Positions 35,911 to 45,758 are shown, counted from the stretch's first letter. The stretch: DNA of 64,000 bases from Enterococcus ratti (GCF_001886195.1 NZ_JXLB01000001.1:114890-178889), one strand, 5' to 3'. A program made the numbers and translations. The notes: generated by a model from the sequence alone, not told the origin.

Positions 35911-36549
35911 TTAATCATCTACTTCCGTTGCTAAAACTTCCCCTGTTTGACTGTTGAGTTTTACTTGTATTGTTTGATAGCCGTTTTTTACTTTCACTTC
36001 CCAATACGTTATGCCAAGTTCTTTACTTAATTTCCAATCCGTCACTGTTCCCCCACCAACTTGTTTTATTGCAATAGACGTAGCTTCTTCAATACTTAAT
36101 AAATTAGAGATGTCTAACGCATCTTCTTTTTTCTTTTGTCCATTTTGTTCATCATAATCTAACTGTTTGGGAGGTTGCGTTTGCATTTTGGCATTTTCGG
36201 CATTGATTTTTGCTTCATATTCCTTTTGATCATCTACGCCTTCAATTTCGTAAGCAGAAATGCCCCAACTGCTATCTAATTCCAACTTTGTTATCTTGAC
36301 ATTCGGATAGGCGGCTAGAAACAAGTCAATTGCTTTTTTTACTGATACTTTTATCTCTTTTGTTGCATCCATAAAAGAATGACTTGACTGTTGACCAGAA
36401 ATGGTAGAAACAGAGGGTACGGTTGTTTCTTGATTCGTGCTTGTTGTAGGAGTCGTTTGAGACATAGTGGATGGGACTTGTCTTGATTGACAACTGCTTG
36501 CAAATAAAATGAAAGAGAAAAGTCCACAATAAATAACAATTTTTTTCAT
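35911..36549 (-). CDS. PepSY-domain lipoprotein
   Basis: A 212-residue secreted lipoprotein. The N-terminal signal segment ends in a lipobox-like LFASSC with Cys20 as the lipidation site. A Ser/Thr/Gln-rich spacer of about 40 residues follows, then two PepSY-like repeats (about 70-105 and 150-210; for example SIEEATSIAIKQVGGGTV and VKLNSQTGEVLAT). PepSY domains are often linked to inhibition or sensing of extracellular peptidases. It would be membrane-anchored and face outward. AAAGGAAGTAAAAA precedes the ATG. It is likely monocistronic. Confidence 0.8.
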   Translation of the reverse strand: MKKIVIYCGLFSFILFASSCQSRQVPSTMSQTTPTTSTNQETTVPSVSTISGQQSSHSFMDATKEIKVSVKKAIDLFLAAYPNVKITKLELDSSWGISAYEIEGVDDQKEYEAKINAENAKMQTQPPKQLDYDEQNGQKKKEDALDISNLLSIEEATSIAIKQVGGGTVTDWKLSKELGITYWEVKVKNGYQTIQVKLNSQTGEVLATEVDD

Positions 36550-36636
36550 TTTTTACTTCCTTTCTTTTTAAAAATCCAAGTAAGACAAGTATACAAAAGA
36601 AAGTTTTGACTGTCATTCTTTATTTTTAAGGGTTCA

Positions 36637-36666
36637 AAAAAAAAAAACGAAAGAGAACTTCCGTTT
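36637..36666 (-). terminator. cfa terminator
   Basis: AACGGAAG (36666-36659) pairs with CTTTCGTT (36654-36647) on the minus strand, followed by a long T-run (36646-36637). Confidence 0.85.
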
Positions 36667-36684
36667 TTTTTACCTATTCCTTTT

Positions 36685-37851
36685 TTATTTACGATGCATT
36701 GGAATATCATTATTTCCCGGTTGGACAAGTAAATATTGAATCACATCAATGTTACTGGATTCAAAAGAAGCAGCACAAGCTTGTAAATAAAGATCCCACA
36801 TGCGATAAAAAGAATCACCCATTGTTTCGGTTACTTTTTCTTGCACGGCATGGAAATTATTAGTCCAATGTTCTAGAGTCAGTTGATAATCACGTCGTAA
36901 ACTTTCCAAATCAATCAACTGTAATTCATTTTTTGTCATATGGTTGACTAGCTCTGTCACACCCGGTACATACCCGCCCGGGAAAATGTACTTATTGATC
37001 CAAGCATTTGTTGCGCCTCCTTGTTGCCTGCTGATTCCATGAATCAATGCAGTACCTTTAGGACTTAACAAATGTTTGATGACACGAAAATATTCTTCTA
37101 AATTGTCTGAACCGACATGTTCGAACATTCCAACACTGGTGATATGATCAAATGTTTCTTCTTTTAAGTCTCGGTAGTCCATCAAGAGTACACGACACTT
37201 GTCTTCTAGACGTTCTTCTTTGATTTTGTTTGTAATATGATTGTATTGTTCTTCACTTAAGGTAATACCAGTAGCTGTCACATTGTATTCTTTCACGGCA
37301 GTAAACATCAACGTTCCCCAACCACAACCGATATCTAATAACGTATCATTTTCTTTAATAAAAAGTTTATCTAAAATATGATGGACTTTATTGATTTGTG
37401 CTTGTTCTAACGTATCTTCTGGCTTGTTAAAGTAGGCACAAGAATAAGTTAACGTTGGATCCAACCACATTTTATAAAATTCATTGCCTAAATCATAATG
37501 GGCATGAATATCTTCTTTATTTTGTTTTTTCGTATGCTTTTCTTTTTTAGGCAACCATTTTAAATAATCTTTCCCTCTTAAAAAGCTATTTGCGTGCTGA
37601 TAGGCATCGGTAATTAATGCTTGGATGCTTCCTTCTATTTCAATACGATGATCCATGTACGCTTCACCTAGCGCAAGAGATGCATTAGTGGTGATTTCTT
37701 TTATTGGTATTTCTTTATTGATGTTGATTTTGATTTGGGGAGGAGTTCTTGTGTCTCCATAATGTTTTGTTGTACCATCCCAATAAGTAACCGCAACTGG
37801 AAGTGAGAAAGAATGTGCAAATAGTTGATTATATAATGTTTTCTCTAACAT
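36685..37851 (-). CDS. cfa: Cyclopropane-fatty-acyl-phospholipid synthase
   Basis: A 388-residue SAM-dependent enzyme that methylenates cis double bonds of membrane phospholipid acyl chains, usually in stationary phase or acid stress. The phospholipid-binding [20 protein letters not shown] and the SAM motif [11 protein letters not shown] are both intact, as are the GISRQQGG and [12 protein letters not shown] segments. TTAAGGAGGATAATC precedes the ATG. The 5' leader contains a possible attenuator hairpin directly upstream of the ribosome site. It is monocistronic and divergent from yitT. Confidence 0.92.
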   Translation of the reverse strand: MLEKTLYNQLFAHSFSLPVAVTYWDGTTKHYGDTRTPPQIKININKEIPIKEITTNASLALGEAYMDHRIEIEGSIQALITDAYQHANSFLRGKDYLKWLPKKEKHTKKQNKEDIHAHYDLGNEFYKMWLDPTLTYSCAYFNKPEDTLEQAQINKVHHILDKLFIKENDTLLDIGCGWGTLMFTAVKEYNVTATGITLSEEQYNHITNKIKEERLEDKCRVLLMDYRDLKEETFDHITSVGMFEHVGSDNLEEYFRVIKHLLSPKGTALIHGISRQQGGATNAWINKYIFPGGYVPGVTELVNHMTKNELQLIDLESLRRDYQLTLEHWTNNFHAVQEKVTETMGDSFYRMWDLYLQACAASFESSNIDVIQYLLVQPGNNDIPMHRK

Positions 37852-38426
37852 GATTATCCTCCTTAAAAAAACTACCTTCTAACGGTAATACTAAAAATGA
37901 AAAGAATCAACTAAGAAGGTCTTTTTTTCAGAAATATTTCTTAAAACACTTCAAAATTTCATTTTATACACGAATAGTTTCTCATAATTTAGTTACTTCC
38001 GTCACTTAATTTGCTCAATTATTCTTTTTATCTAGATAAATTTGTGAGAGATCAACCGCCTTAGATTAATATATAATTATAAAATAATGATATAAACAAT
38101 AAAATTTATTTTTATATCATCATATTAAGTGCGAATCTACAGAATAGTTAAAAGAAAAAACTATTTAAATTTGTCTATTTAAAGGGATTTTATAAGAATG
38201 AAATAAAAGTGTTTCTATCTGTTTGATATTAAGGTTAAAAGAGAAATGGATATTATCCATTGTTTCAAAATATTTTCTTGTTTACTTAGCTGGAGAAACA
38301 TTTAGTGGTAAAATGGTCAATAGGTTATTTTTAGGTAAATAAAACTTTATTTTTAAATAAAATTAACTTATGAGAAAATTTAGTATATAATGAGAAAATA
38401 ACTACCACATTCACGGAGGCGAATCA
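37852..38426. other. 575-bp divergent intergenic region
   Basis: This very AT-rich region separates cfa (minus) and the YitT gene (plus) and must hold both promoters. I see the leader hairpin described at 37865-37920 but no convincing RNA gene or coding frame. Candidate -10 sequences are too numerous in the AT-rich background to choose one. Confidence 0.5.
37865..37920 (-). promoter_or_regulatory. Possible attenuator hairpin in the cfa leader
   Basis: On the minus strand ACCTTCT (37920-37914) pairs with AGAAGGT (37880-37874), followed by AGTTTTTTT, immediately before AAGGAGG of cfa. It resembles a terminator inside the leader. The 33-base loop makes the stem weak, so the call is tentative. 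Confidence 0.35.
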
Positions 38427-39275
38427 ATGCGACAATTAAAATTAATAACTTGGACATATACTAAAATAGTATTTGCTTTAACTATTTTAGCTATAAGTAT
38501 AAATATGTTTTTAGGACCTCATCATGTAGCAGCTGGCGGTGTTAGTGGCTTAGGTATCTTGCTGGAAGCAGCTTTTAATCTTGACCGCGCAATGATTATT
38601 TTCGTGCTGAATATGATAATGTTAGGTTTAGCTCTAATTTTTTTAGGTAAGAAATCTTTTTTAAAGGTTCTTTTTGGCAGCTTAGTTTTTCCACTGATCG
38701 TTGCACTTGTTCCTGAGATAATGTTGTCTTCAGATCGCTTGCTTTCTGTCATCTTCGGCAGTGCGATTTTTGCCCTCGGCGTCGCCATTTTGTATAAAAA
38801 TCATTCCTCCAGTGGTGGAACTACCATTCCTCCGTTAATTTTAAAAAAATATTTCCATATGAATACTTCCAGCGGATTATTGTTGACGGATGCCTTCGTT
38901 GTTTCTCTTAATTTATGGGTGTTTGGCTTGGAGGAATTTTTATATGCTATTTTTTCAATTGCTCTTACCTCAATTGTCATGACTTATATTGAAACCGGGA
39001 CGAATCGTAAGAAATCTCTAATGGTGATCAGTGAAACATCTTTGGAGAAAATCCGTCTTCGATTAAGCACAGAAATTGGTCGAAGTTTAACTTTGCTGGA
39101 AGCAAAAAGCGGCAATCATCGAAAGTCAAAAGAAGTTTTATTAATTGTTGTCACAGATCAAGAATTTTCAAGAATTAAACCGTTGATTGAAGAAATTGAT
39201 CCGACTGCTTTTGTGATTGTGAATAATGTTGCAGAAGTAACTGGAACTGGCTTTACCTATCATCCGATCGAGTAA
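38427..39275 (+). CDS. YitT family membrane protein (DUF161/DUF2179)
   Basis: A 282-residue protein with five or six N-terminal helices (about 10-190) and a C-terminal cytoplasmic DUF2179 domain of about 85 residues. FLGPHHVAAGGVSGLGIL and the SSSGGTTIPPLILKKYF motif are YitT hallmarks. The family is widespread in Firmicutes; its transport substrate is not established. The ATG follows CACGGAGGCGAATCA. It is monocistronic with a terminator at 39492-39550. Confidence 0.88.
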   Translation: MRQLKLITWTYTKIVFALTILAISINMFLGPHHVAAGGVSGLGILLEAAFNLDRAMIIFVLNMIMLGLALIFLGKKSFLKVLFGSLVFPLIVALVPEIMLSSDRLLSVIFGSAIFALGVAILYKNHSSSGGTTIPPLILKKYFHMNTSSGLLLTDAFVVSLNLWVFGLEEFLYAIFSIALTSIVMTYIETGTNRKKSLMVISETSLEKIRLRLSTEIGRSLTLLEAKSGNHRKSKEVLLIVVTDQEFSRIKPLIEEIDPTAFVIVNNVAEVTGTGFTYHPIE

Positions 39276-39491
39276 AAAACTCTTTTTTTTCTTTAAGAAA
39301 GTTGTCAAACACAAAAAATATTCACTCCTAAAACTTACGCAAGAAATCATTGCAGATTTTTACTTCTAATCTTGTTTCTCCTGTTTAGAATATGCGATCA
39401 TTCCTTTTCCTTTTTGTTGTTATTTTCTTAATTGATCTTTACTACCTTTATTTTCCAGTCCTTATGATATACGTAAATTTTTGTAAAAATT

Positions 39492-39550
39492 AATAAAAAC
39501 TGCAGGTATTTTCTCGTATTGTTTGCAGTTTTTATTTTTTTCTTTCTAAT
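39492..39550 (+). terminator. Rho-independent terminator
   Basis: AATAAAAACTGCA (39492-39504) pairs with TGCAGTTTTTATT (39534-39546) and is followed by TTTT, about 215 bases after the YitT stop. The sequence between holds nothing recognisable. Confidence 0.75.
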
Positions 39551-39613
39551 TACTCTTTCTCCCTTTATAATTAGTGATGTACGCTATGACTTAACTACTT
39601 GGAGGTTATTGAT

Positions 39614-40639
39614 TTGTCTATTTACCAACGTTTTTTAGCGAATGAAAAAATTCGTCGTATGACTGTTCTACTGACGGTTATTATTGTCCTTTTTCTCGTT
39701 AAAAGTATGATTACTACAGTTTTACTTACGTTTATTTTTACTTATTTAATGATTCACTTAGTACAAATTATCCAACGATTTATTCGAGTGCCTACAGGGG
39801 TGCTAACAATTTTCGTTTATGCACTTATTGTTTATTTAATTTATTTAGCATTTACGATTTATGTTCCTATTTTAATTCATCAAACATTTGACATGATTAA
39901 ATCAGTCATCAATTTTTACGAGCATCAACCAAAAGATGCCGATCCTGTATTGCTGTACATCCACAATTATATTGAAAGAAATGATTTCCTCGAACAACTG
40001 CAAAATGGAGCCACCATTGCTTTAGGTTATTTACAAGATATTGGAAAATTGGCGGTTGCTTTTGCTGTATCGTTTATTTTAAGCTTCTTTTTTATGATCG
40101 AAAAAAAGAAAACGGTCGTTTTTTCACGACTATTTTTAAAAGGAGAATTTGCTTGGTTCTTTCAAGATATTTATTATTTTGCTGATAAATTTGTTAATAC
40201 ATTCGGCCTAGTTTTAGAAGCTCAATTCATTATTGCTTTGTTAAATACTTTGCTAACCACCGTTGCTTTGGCTGCTTTTGGTTTTCATCAGTTACTGAGT
40301 TTAGCGATTATGATATTTATTTTAAGTTTGGTTCCAGTAGCCGGTGTGATTGTTTCTTGCATTCCTTTATCATTCATTGCTTACTCACAAGGTGGTATCA
40401 AAGATGTGGTTTATATTTTATTCACCATCTTGCTTGTGCATTTGATTGAATCATATGTTTTAAATCCCAAATTGATGTCCAGCAAAACGGAATTGCCGAT
40501 TTTTTATACATTTATTGTTTTGCTAATCAGTGAACGTTTCTTAGGTGTATGGGGATTGATTGTTGGCATTCCAATTTTTACCTTCTTCTTAGACGTACTA
40601 AAAGTCAAAGAAATACCCAATCATCTACCGAAGGAATAA
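39614..40639 (+). CDS. AI-2E family transporter
   Basis: A 341-residue membrane protein with about eight helices arranged as in the AI-2E (TqsA/PerM) family: helix pairs at the N-terminus, a central soluble segment and a C-terminal block containing ILSLVPVAGVIVSCIP and ESYVLNPKLMS. Family members range from autoinducer-2 export to Na+/H+ antiport, so the substrate is open. The start is a TTG at 39614, eight bases after GGAGG; the in-frame TTG five codons upstream overlaps the ribosome site. Confidence 0.85.
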   Translation: MSIYQRFLANEKIRRMTVLLTVIIVLFLVKSMITTVLLTFIFTYLMIHLVQIIQRFIRVPTGVLTIFVYALIVYLIYLAFTIYVPILIHQTFDMIKSVINFYEHQPKDADPVLLYIHNYIERNDFLEQLQNGATIALGYLQDIGKLAVAFAVSFILSFFFMIEKKKTVVFSRLFLKGEFAWFFQDIYYFADKFVNTFGLVLEAQFIIALLNTLLTTVALAAFGFHQLLSLAIMIFILSLVPVAGVIVSCIPLSFIAYSQGGIKDVVYILFTILLVHLIESYVLNPKLMSSKTELPIFYTFIVLLISERFLGVWGLIVGIPIFTFFLDVLKVKEIPNHLPKE

Positions 40640-40682
40640 AGACCTAAGTTTTTTATAAAAGGGGTAAAAACAAAACTTTTAT

Positions 40683-40735
40683 AACTGTAAACAACTGTCT
40701 ATAATTAATAGATTGTTTGCAGTTTTATTTTTTTA
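40683..40735 (+). terminator. Rho-independent terminator
   Basis: AACTGTAAACAA (40683-40694) pairs with TTGTTTGCAGTT (40713-40724) with one wobble, then a T-rich run. It resembles the terminator at 39492. Confidence 0.75.
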
Positions 40736-40916
40736 GAACCAAAGTAAGAGCATTAAATTTATTTATTTGTAATGAAAAAGTGCGTAAATTTCAATCAATA
40801 CGACGTCTTCAAAAATGAAGGCCTTTGTCTAGCCGTTTTTTTTGCTTCTTTTTTCTAGAAAAAAAATTTCAATTGTTGTATCATTTTTTTATAATTATTA
40901 AAGGAGGCGATGTACC

Positions 40917-41894
40917 GTGTGTACATCTATTGTTTATTCGACAAATGACCATTATTTTGGTCGTAATTTAGATTTAGAAGTTTCATATGGTCAAATGGTG
41001 ACCATCACACCGAAAAATTACCCATTTAAATTCCGTAAAACAGCGGATTTATCTACACATTATGCACTAATTGGCATGGCTGCTGTCGTAAATGGTTATC
41101 CTTTATATTTTGAAGCAACAAATGAAAAAGGATTAAGCATGGCTGGACTAAATTTTCCTGAAAATGCCTATTATTTTGAAGAAGATCCTACCAAAACGAA
41201 TATCACACCTTTTGAGTTTATTCCATGGCTACTAGGTCAATGCGCGACTGTGAAAGAAGCAAATAAACTGCTTGATGAGATTAATTTAGTCAATATTAAC
41301 TTTAGTGAAGAACTCCCCCTTTCTCCTCTTCATTGGATGCTTGCAGATCAAAAGGAATCGATGGTTATTGAATCCACAAGGGATGGATTGAAACGATTTA
41401 ATAATCCTGTAGGAGTTTTAACAAATAACCCGCCATTTGATTATCAACTATTTAATTTAAACAATTACCGAGCGCTCTCTCCTTCCGTTTCTCCAAACAC
41501 ATTTTCAGGAAAATTAAATTTAGATGTTTACAGCCGAGGTATGGGTGGAATTGGATTACCTGGTGATTTATCCTCTACATCACGTTTTGTCAAAGCCACA
41601 TTTACAAAATTAAATTCAATATCAAATAGTCCAGAAGAAGAAAGCGTCAATCAGTTTTTCCATATTTTAAAATCGGTTGAACAACAAAAAGGGCTATGTG
41701 ATGTGGGAAATGGTCAGTTTGAATATACAATTTATTCTTCTTGTTGCAATATGGATAAAGGAATTTATTATTACACCACGTATACCAACAATCAAATTAC
41801 TGCCGTAGACATGAATCAAGAAGATTTACAAGGTACACAATTAATTACCTATCCATTAGTTGAACAAGAACAAATAAACTTTATCAATCGATAG
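40917..41894 (+). CDS. bsh: Bile salt hydrolase (choloylglycine hydrolase)
   Basis: A 325-residue N-terminal nucleophile hydrolase that deconjugates glycine- or taurine-linked bile salts in the cytoplasm. Translation starts at GTG 40917, nine bases after GGAGG, so removal of Met exposes Cys2. The active-site set Cys2, Arg16, Asp19, Asn79, Asn170 or Asn171 and Arg223 is intact. The sequence strongly resembles E. faecium/E. hirae Bsh as I remember it, including SRGMGGIGLPGDLSS and EYTIYSSCCN. Penicillin V acylase is the related alternative. The gene marks a gut-associated lifestyle and stands alone. Confidence 0.92.
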   Translation: MCTSIVYSTNDHYFGRNLDLEVSYGQMVTITPKNYPFKFRKTADLSTHYALIGMAAVVNGYPLYFEATNEKGLSMAGLNFPENAYYFEEDPTKTNITPFEFIPWLLGQCATVKEANKLLDEINLVNINFSEELPLSPLHWMLADQKESMVIESTRDGLKRFNNPVGVLTNNPPFDYQLFNLNNYRALSPSVSPNTFSGKLNLDVYSRGMGGIGLPGDLSSTSRFVKATFTKLNSISNSPEEESVNQFFHILKSVEQQKGLCDVGNGQFEYTIYSSCCNMDKGIYYYTTYTNNQITAVDMNQEDLQGTQLITYPLVEQEQINFINR

Positions 41895-41944
41895 GATAAA
41901 TGCTCTTTAAAAGTAAGAAAATGGAGTCGATAGCCTTTGAAAAT

Positions 41945-42118
41945 AGGAGGCTGGGAAAGAAATGATTAACTCCGAGAAATAAGCCGGAATTTCGAAAATT
42001 GTTTTTCAAATTTTTGTGAATTCCGGCTTATTTCTCGGAGTATTTGCTTCTATTTCCGTCGTTTATCTGTGTTTAGAGCGTGAAGTAAAGGTATACTTTA
42101 CTTTTATCCCACCCTCCT
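41945..42118. repeat. Intergenic hairpin element with inverted ends
   Basis: The element is bounded by AGGAGGCTGGGA (41945-41956) and TCCCACCCTCCT (42107-42118), inverted with one mismatch. Inside, a perfect 23-bp inverted repeat (41969-41991 with 42019-42041, core CCGAGAAATAAGCCGGAATT) forms a long hairpin. Near the right end is AGAGCGTGAAGTAAAG (42075-42090), which recurs at 56153-56168. It has no coding capacity. It looks like a dispersed, non-autonomous repeat that may also terminate bsh. Confidence 0.7.
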
Positions 42119-42370
42119 GTTTTTTGCTTAAATTAATGCTATTAGTGCTCACTGTTCGTACCTCTTGCTGATTACAAAGTTTCAGACGGGAAAATGTTAC
42201 TAAGGACACATCATTTTTTAATAATGCAAAAAAAGAGATTCAACACAAAATTTATTCCAAATCCTTGTTAACTCAAAAGAAAAAAGCAGAACATAAAAAA
42301 TCTACTTAATGAAAACGCTATAAATAACCATCGATTTTTATGAAATATGATTAAAAAATCTAAAAAACCT

Positions 42371-42399
42371 TTGACTTTATAACAGTTTTTAAATTATAT
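42371..42399 (+). promoter_or_regulatory. ahpC promoter (-35 TTGACT, -10 TTATAT)
   Basis: TTGACT (42371-42376) and TTATAT (42394-42399) are separated by 17 bases, 40-68 bases upstream of ahpC. The -10 lies inside the PerR-like box. Confidence 0.7.
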
Positions 42400-42408
42400 T
42401 AATTATAA
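42394..42408 (+). promoter_or_regulatory. PerR-box-like operator at ahpCF
   Basis: TTATATTAATTATAA matches the PerR consensus TTATAATNATTATAA at all but one position. It covers the -10 and start region of the ahpC promoter, the expected place for peroxide-responsive repression. Confidence 0.75.
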
Positions 42409-42438
42409 ATAAAGCAAAATAAAATTGGAGGTTTTTTT

Positions 42439-43002
42439 ATGTCAATGATTGGAAAAAAAGTAGGAGAATTTACTGCGCAAGCATATCATAATGGAGCATT
42501 TATTGAAGTTACAGATAAAGATTTCTATGGTAAATGGAATGTCATTTGTTTTTACCCAGCAGATTTTACTTTCGTTTGTCCGACAGAATTAGAAGATCTG
42601 CAAGAACAATATCAAGTATTAAAATCACTTGGTGTAGAAGTCTACTCTTGTTCAACGGATACTCATTTTACGCATAAGGCTTGGCATGATACATCAGAGG
42701 CAATTGGTAAAATAGACTATACAATGATTGGTGATCCTTCACATCATCTTGCACGTCTTTTTGAAGTTTTAAATGAGGAAAGCGGATTTGCTCAAAGAGG
42801 AACGTTTATCATTGATCCAGACGGAATTGTACAAGCAATGGAAATCAATGCGGATGGCATTGGTCGTGATGCCAGTGCTTTGATTGATAAAATTAGAGCG
42901 GCTCAATATGTTCGTAATCATCCCGGTGAAGTTTGTCCGGCAAAATGGAGAGAAAGCGGTGAAACATTAAAACCTAGTTTTGATCTAGTTGGAAAGATTT
43001 AG
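42439..43002 (+). CDS. ahpC: Alkyl hydroperoxide reductase C (2-Cys peroxiredoxin)
   Basis: A 187-residue typical 2-Cys peroxiredoxin that reduces H2O2 and organic hydroperoxides. The peroxidatic Cys47 lies in DFTFVCPTE and the resolving Cys166 in [10 protein letters not shown]; Thr44 and the later active-site Arg are in place. TTGGAGG precedes the ATG by seven bases. ahpF starts 11 bases after the stop, forming a two-gene operon behind a PerR-box promoter. Confidence 0.95.
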   Translation: MSMIGKKVGEFTAQAYHNGAFIEVTDKDFYGKWNVICFYPADFTFVCPTELEDLQEQYQVLKSLGVEVYSCSTDTHFTHKAWHDTSEAIGKIDYTMIGDPSHHLARLFEVLNEESGFAQRGTFIIDPDGIVQAMEINADGIGRDASALIDKIRAAQYVRNHPGEVCPAKWRESGETLKPSFDLVGKI

Positions 43003-43013
43003 AAGGTGTAAGC

Positions 43014-44543
43014 ATGTTAGATAACGAAACCAAGCAAAATTTAACCCAATACCTTGAATTGCTGGAAACACCGGTCATTTTTTCCGTTAGCACGGATGAA
43101 ACATCAAATTCTCAACAAGTCCTTGATTTTGTCAATGAAGTCGCTAACATGAGCGAAAAAATTTCGATTGAAAAAAAACAGCTTGCGCGTACGCCTAGTT
43201 TTGAAATTAATTCCTTGCAGCAAACGAGTGGAATTGTTTTTGCTGGTATTCCATTAGGTCATGAGTTTTCTTCTTTCCTACTGGCTTTGCTACAAGTGAG
43301 CGGTCGTCCGCCTAAAATTTCTGAGGCGATGATTCAAAGCGTTCAACAAATCAAGCAGCCGCTACATTTTGAGACATACGTTAGTTTAACTTGCCATAAC
43401 TGTCCAGATGTGGTGCAAGCATTAAATATCTTAGCGGTATTGAATCCTTTTATTTCTCATACTATGATTGAAGGAAGTATGTATCAAAAAGAAGTCGAAG
43501 AAAAACAAATTATGGCTGTTCCTACCGTCTATCTAAACGGAAAGGAATTTGACAGTGGCCGAATGACAATTGAACAAATCCTTGAAAAGATTACTGGTCC
43601 TTCAGAAAAAGAAGAGTTGAATAAAAAAGAACCATTTGATGTATTAGTTATCGGTGGGGGGCCAGCTGCAAGCAGTGCAGCAATTTATGCTGCTCGAAAA
43701 GGCATTCGCACAGGACTTGTGGCTGATGTTCTAGGTGGTCAAGTAGTGGAAACTTTAGGAATTGAAAATATGATTGGTACGCTTTATACAGAAGGACCGC
43801 AATTAATGAAGCAAGTGGAAGAACACTTGCGCTCCTATCCTGTAGATTTAATCACTAATCAACAAGTAACTTCTTTAAAAAAACAAGCCGACTATTTTGA
43901 AATTGATCTAAAGAGTGGAAACAGATTAAAAACTAAAACAGCTGTTATCGCAACTGGAGCTCATTGGCGTTCCATTAACGTTCCGGGAGAAAAGGAATTT
44001 AAAAATAAAGGAATCGCCTACTGTCCTCATTGTGATGGTCCGCTTTTTGCCGGAAAAGAAATTGCAGTCATTGGCGGAGGAAATTCAGGAATTGAAGCAG
44101 CGATTGATTTGGCAGGATTAGCCAAACATGTGTATGTTTTAGAATTTTTACCAGAACTTAAAGCAGATAAAGTTTTACAAGATAAATTAGCTTCTTTTGC
44201 CAATGTAACAGTTATCTTAAATGCTCAAACAAAAGAAATAGCTGGTCATACTCATGTTGAATCGCTTACGTACACAGATCGTCTGACACATAGTGAGCAT
44301 CATTTAGCTGTTTCAGGAGTATTCATCTTGATTGGTCTTGTTCCTAATACCTCTTGGCTTGCTAACACACTTGAATTAAATAACCGTGGAGAAGTTATCA
44401 CAGATGCCCATGGTGCAACAAATGTGGAAGGATTATTTGCCGCAGGAGATTGCACTAATAGCGCCTATAAACAAATTATTATTGCAATGGGTTCAGGTGC
44501 TACCGCAGCTTTAGGTGCATTTGACTATTTAATGAGAAAATAA
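43014..44543 (+). CDS. ahpF: Alkyl hydroperoxide reductase F subunit
   Basis: A 509-residue flavoprotein that passes electrons from NADH through FAD and two disulfides to AhpC. The N-terminal tandem thioredoxin-like domain carries the CxxC TCHNCPDV (about 129-132), the FAD motif VIGGGPAASS follows near residue 211, and the thioredoxin-reductase-type CPHC (YCPHCDGP) and NAD motif IGGGNSG lie downstream. Length fits the family. It is cotranscribed with ahpC and followed by a terminator. Confidence 0.95.
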   Translation: MLDNETKQNLTQYLELLETPVIFSVSTDETSNSQQVLDFVNEVANMSEKISIEKKQLARTPSFEINSLQQTSGIVFAGIPLGHEFSSFLLALLQVSGRPPKISEAMIQSVQQIKQPLHFETYVSLTCHNCPDVVQALNILAVLNPFISHTMIEGSMYQKEVEEKQIMAVPTVYLNGKEFDSGRMTIEQILEKITGPSEKEELNKKEPFDVLVIGGGPAASSAAIYAARKGIRTGLVADVLGGQVVETLGIENMIGTLYTEGPQLMKQVEEHLRSYPVDLITNQQVTSLKKQADYFEIDLKSGNRLKTKTAVIATGAHWRSINVPGEKEFKNKGIAYCPHCDGPLFAGKEIAVIGGGNSGIEAAIDLAGLAKHVYVLEFLPELKADKVLQDKLASFANVTVILNAQTKEIAGHTHVESLTYTDRLTHSEHHLAVSGVFILIGLVPNTSWLANTLELNNRGEVITDAHGATNVEGLFAAGDCTNSAYKQIIIAMGSGATAALGAFDYLMRK

Positions 44544-44580
44544 CTACTCATTGTTTTGTTCAAAGAAGTGGAAATAATCG

Positions 44581-44630
44581 CCGAAATAGCTGGAAAATAT
44601 CCCGTTTCTAGCTGTTTCGGTCATTTTTTT
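44581..44630 (+). terminator. ahpCF terminator
   Basis: CCGAAATAGCTGGAAA (44581-44596) pairs with TTTCTAGCTGTTTCGG (44605-44620) using two G-U pairs, followed by TCATTTTTTT. Confidence 0.85.
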
Positions 44631-45006
44631 AGAGACTTACGAATCGCTATTTTAGAAATGAGCGATAAACGTATGTTTCTTTTTTTATGCAAGATAGATA
44701 GCTATACTTTTTAGCCGGAACCTTATATAATTTCTTATTGGGAGCTGCTACTTTTATTAAGCATCTATTTTTTAGAAGAACAACAATCATCTATTCTGTT
44801 GACAAAATCAGAACGTACTAATTTAAAAATGCCTAAAGTCCCTTCTTTAACGATGAAATTTGTTCGAAAAAAATAAATAAGCGCTTTTAATAAATCGAAT
44901 TCATCTAAAGCAAAAAATCGAAAAACGCATTAAAAACAAGAAAAGCAAGTTATTATTTGGTGAAAACACCGTTTATCGTTACAATAGAACAAAAGGAGGT
45001 TATTGT
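44631..45006. other. 376-bp intergenic region, nothing clear
   Basis: Between the ahpCF terminator and the DUF308 gene. A short open stretch (AGTLYNFLLGAATFIKHLFF, near 44717-44780) could be a remnant of a small membrane protein but has no start or ribosome site. No RNA gene is seen. Confidence 0.4.
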
Positions 45007-45531
45007 ATGATTGAATTCGTACGCAAAAATTTTCAACGTTATGCCCTTTTAAGAGCAGCTATTTATATCATCGCTGGTCTTGCTATTATTCTAGATCCAA
45101 CAGCTGTTTTTAACTTTATCGGTTATCTAATCGCTGCTTATTTTGTGCTATCGGGGGTTTTAAATCTTTTAGAAGCAAACAAAAATAGAAAACGAACGGG
45201 CTCATGGGGATTTGGTTTAATGAGCGGAATTATTTTTTTTATTGCTGCAATGCTTGTTTTAGCTTTTGCTTCTGCCATTGTCTCCATTTTACCAATTCTT
45301 TTAGGGGCAGTAATTGTTTTAAAAAGTATTTTCCAGCTATTCGTTGGTTTAAACACAAGATCAAAAGGTTGGAGTGCTTATAGTATTCTTTTATTGCTTG
45401 GTGGGTTGATTTTACTATTTAATCCATTTAAAAACTTAATGGTCCTCTTTCAACTATTTGGCGGTTTATTGGTTTTTATGGGAGGGTCTGAAATTGTTCG
45501 TTTGATTAACGTGCGAAAGAAGTATTCATAA
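45007..45531 (+). CDS. DUF308 (HdeD-like) membrane protein
   Basis: A 174-residue protein with six predicted helices in three hairpin pairs, the DUF308/HdeD layout. Repeated Gly- and aliphatic-rich helices such as GLAIILDPTAVFNFIGYLIAAY and SILLLLGGLILLFNPFKNL are typical. Family members have been linked to acid resistance, but the molecular role is not known. AAAAGGAGGTTATTGT precedes the ATG. It is monocistronic. Confidence 0.85.
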   Translation: MIEFVRKNFQRYALLRAAIYIIAGLAIILDPTAVFNFIGYLIAAYFVLSGVLNLLEANKNRKRTGSWGFGLMSGIIFFIAAMLVLAFASAIVSILPILLGAVIVLKSIFQLFVGLNTRSKGWSAYSILLLLGGLILLFNPFKNLMVLFQLFGGLLVFMGGSEIVRLINVRKKYS

Positions 45532-45758
45532 ATTGAGCAGTTGTAAAATCTTCAGAAGACTGAACACAAACACTCATTTTTTCTTTGATTAAAGCTTTTT
45601 TATGTTTTGCAGTTGAACCTTTTTGCTATTGCTTTTTTGTTAAGCAAAAAATGACTTTTCCTTTTTAGCACTTCCTACTCCATTCATTTGTTTTTCCTAA
45701 ACAAATGAATGCTCTCATATTTAGACAACTATCGAATAAAGAAAGGTTTGACGATTTT

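Noticed and set aside
44700..44880. Possible remnant of a small membrane protein
   Set aside because: Only a short open stretch with hydrophobic residues is present, without start, ribosome site or extended similarity.
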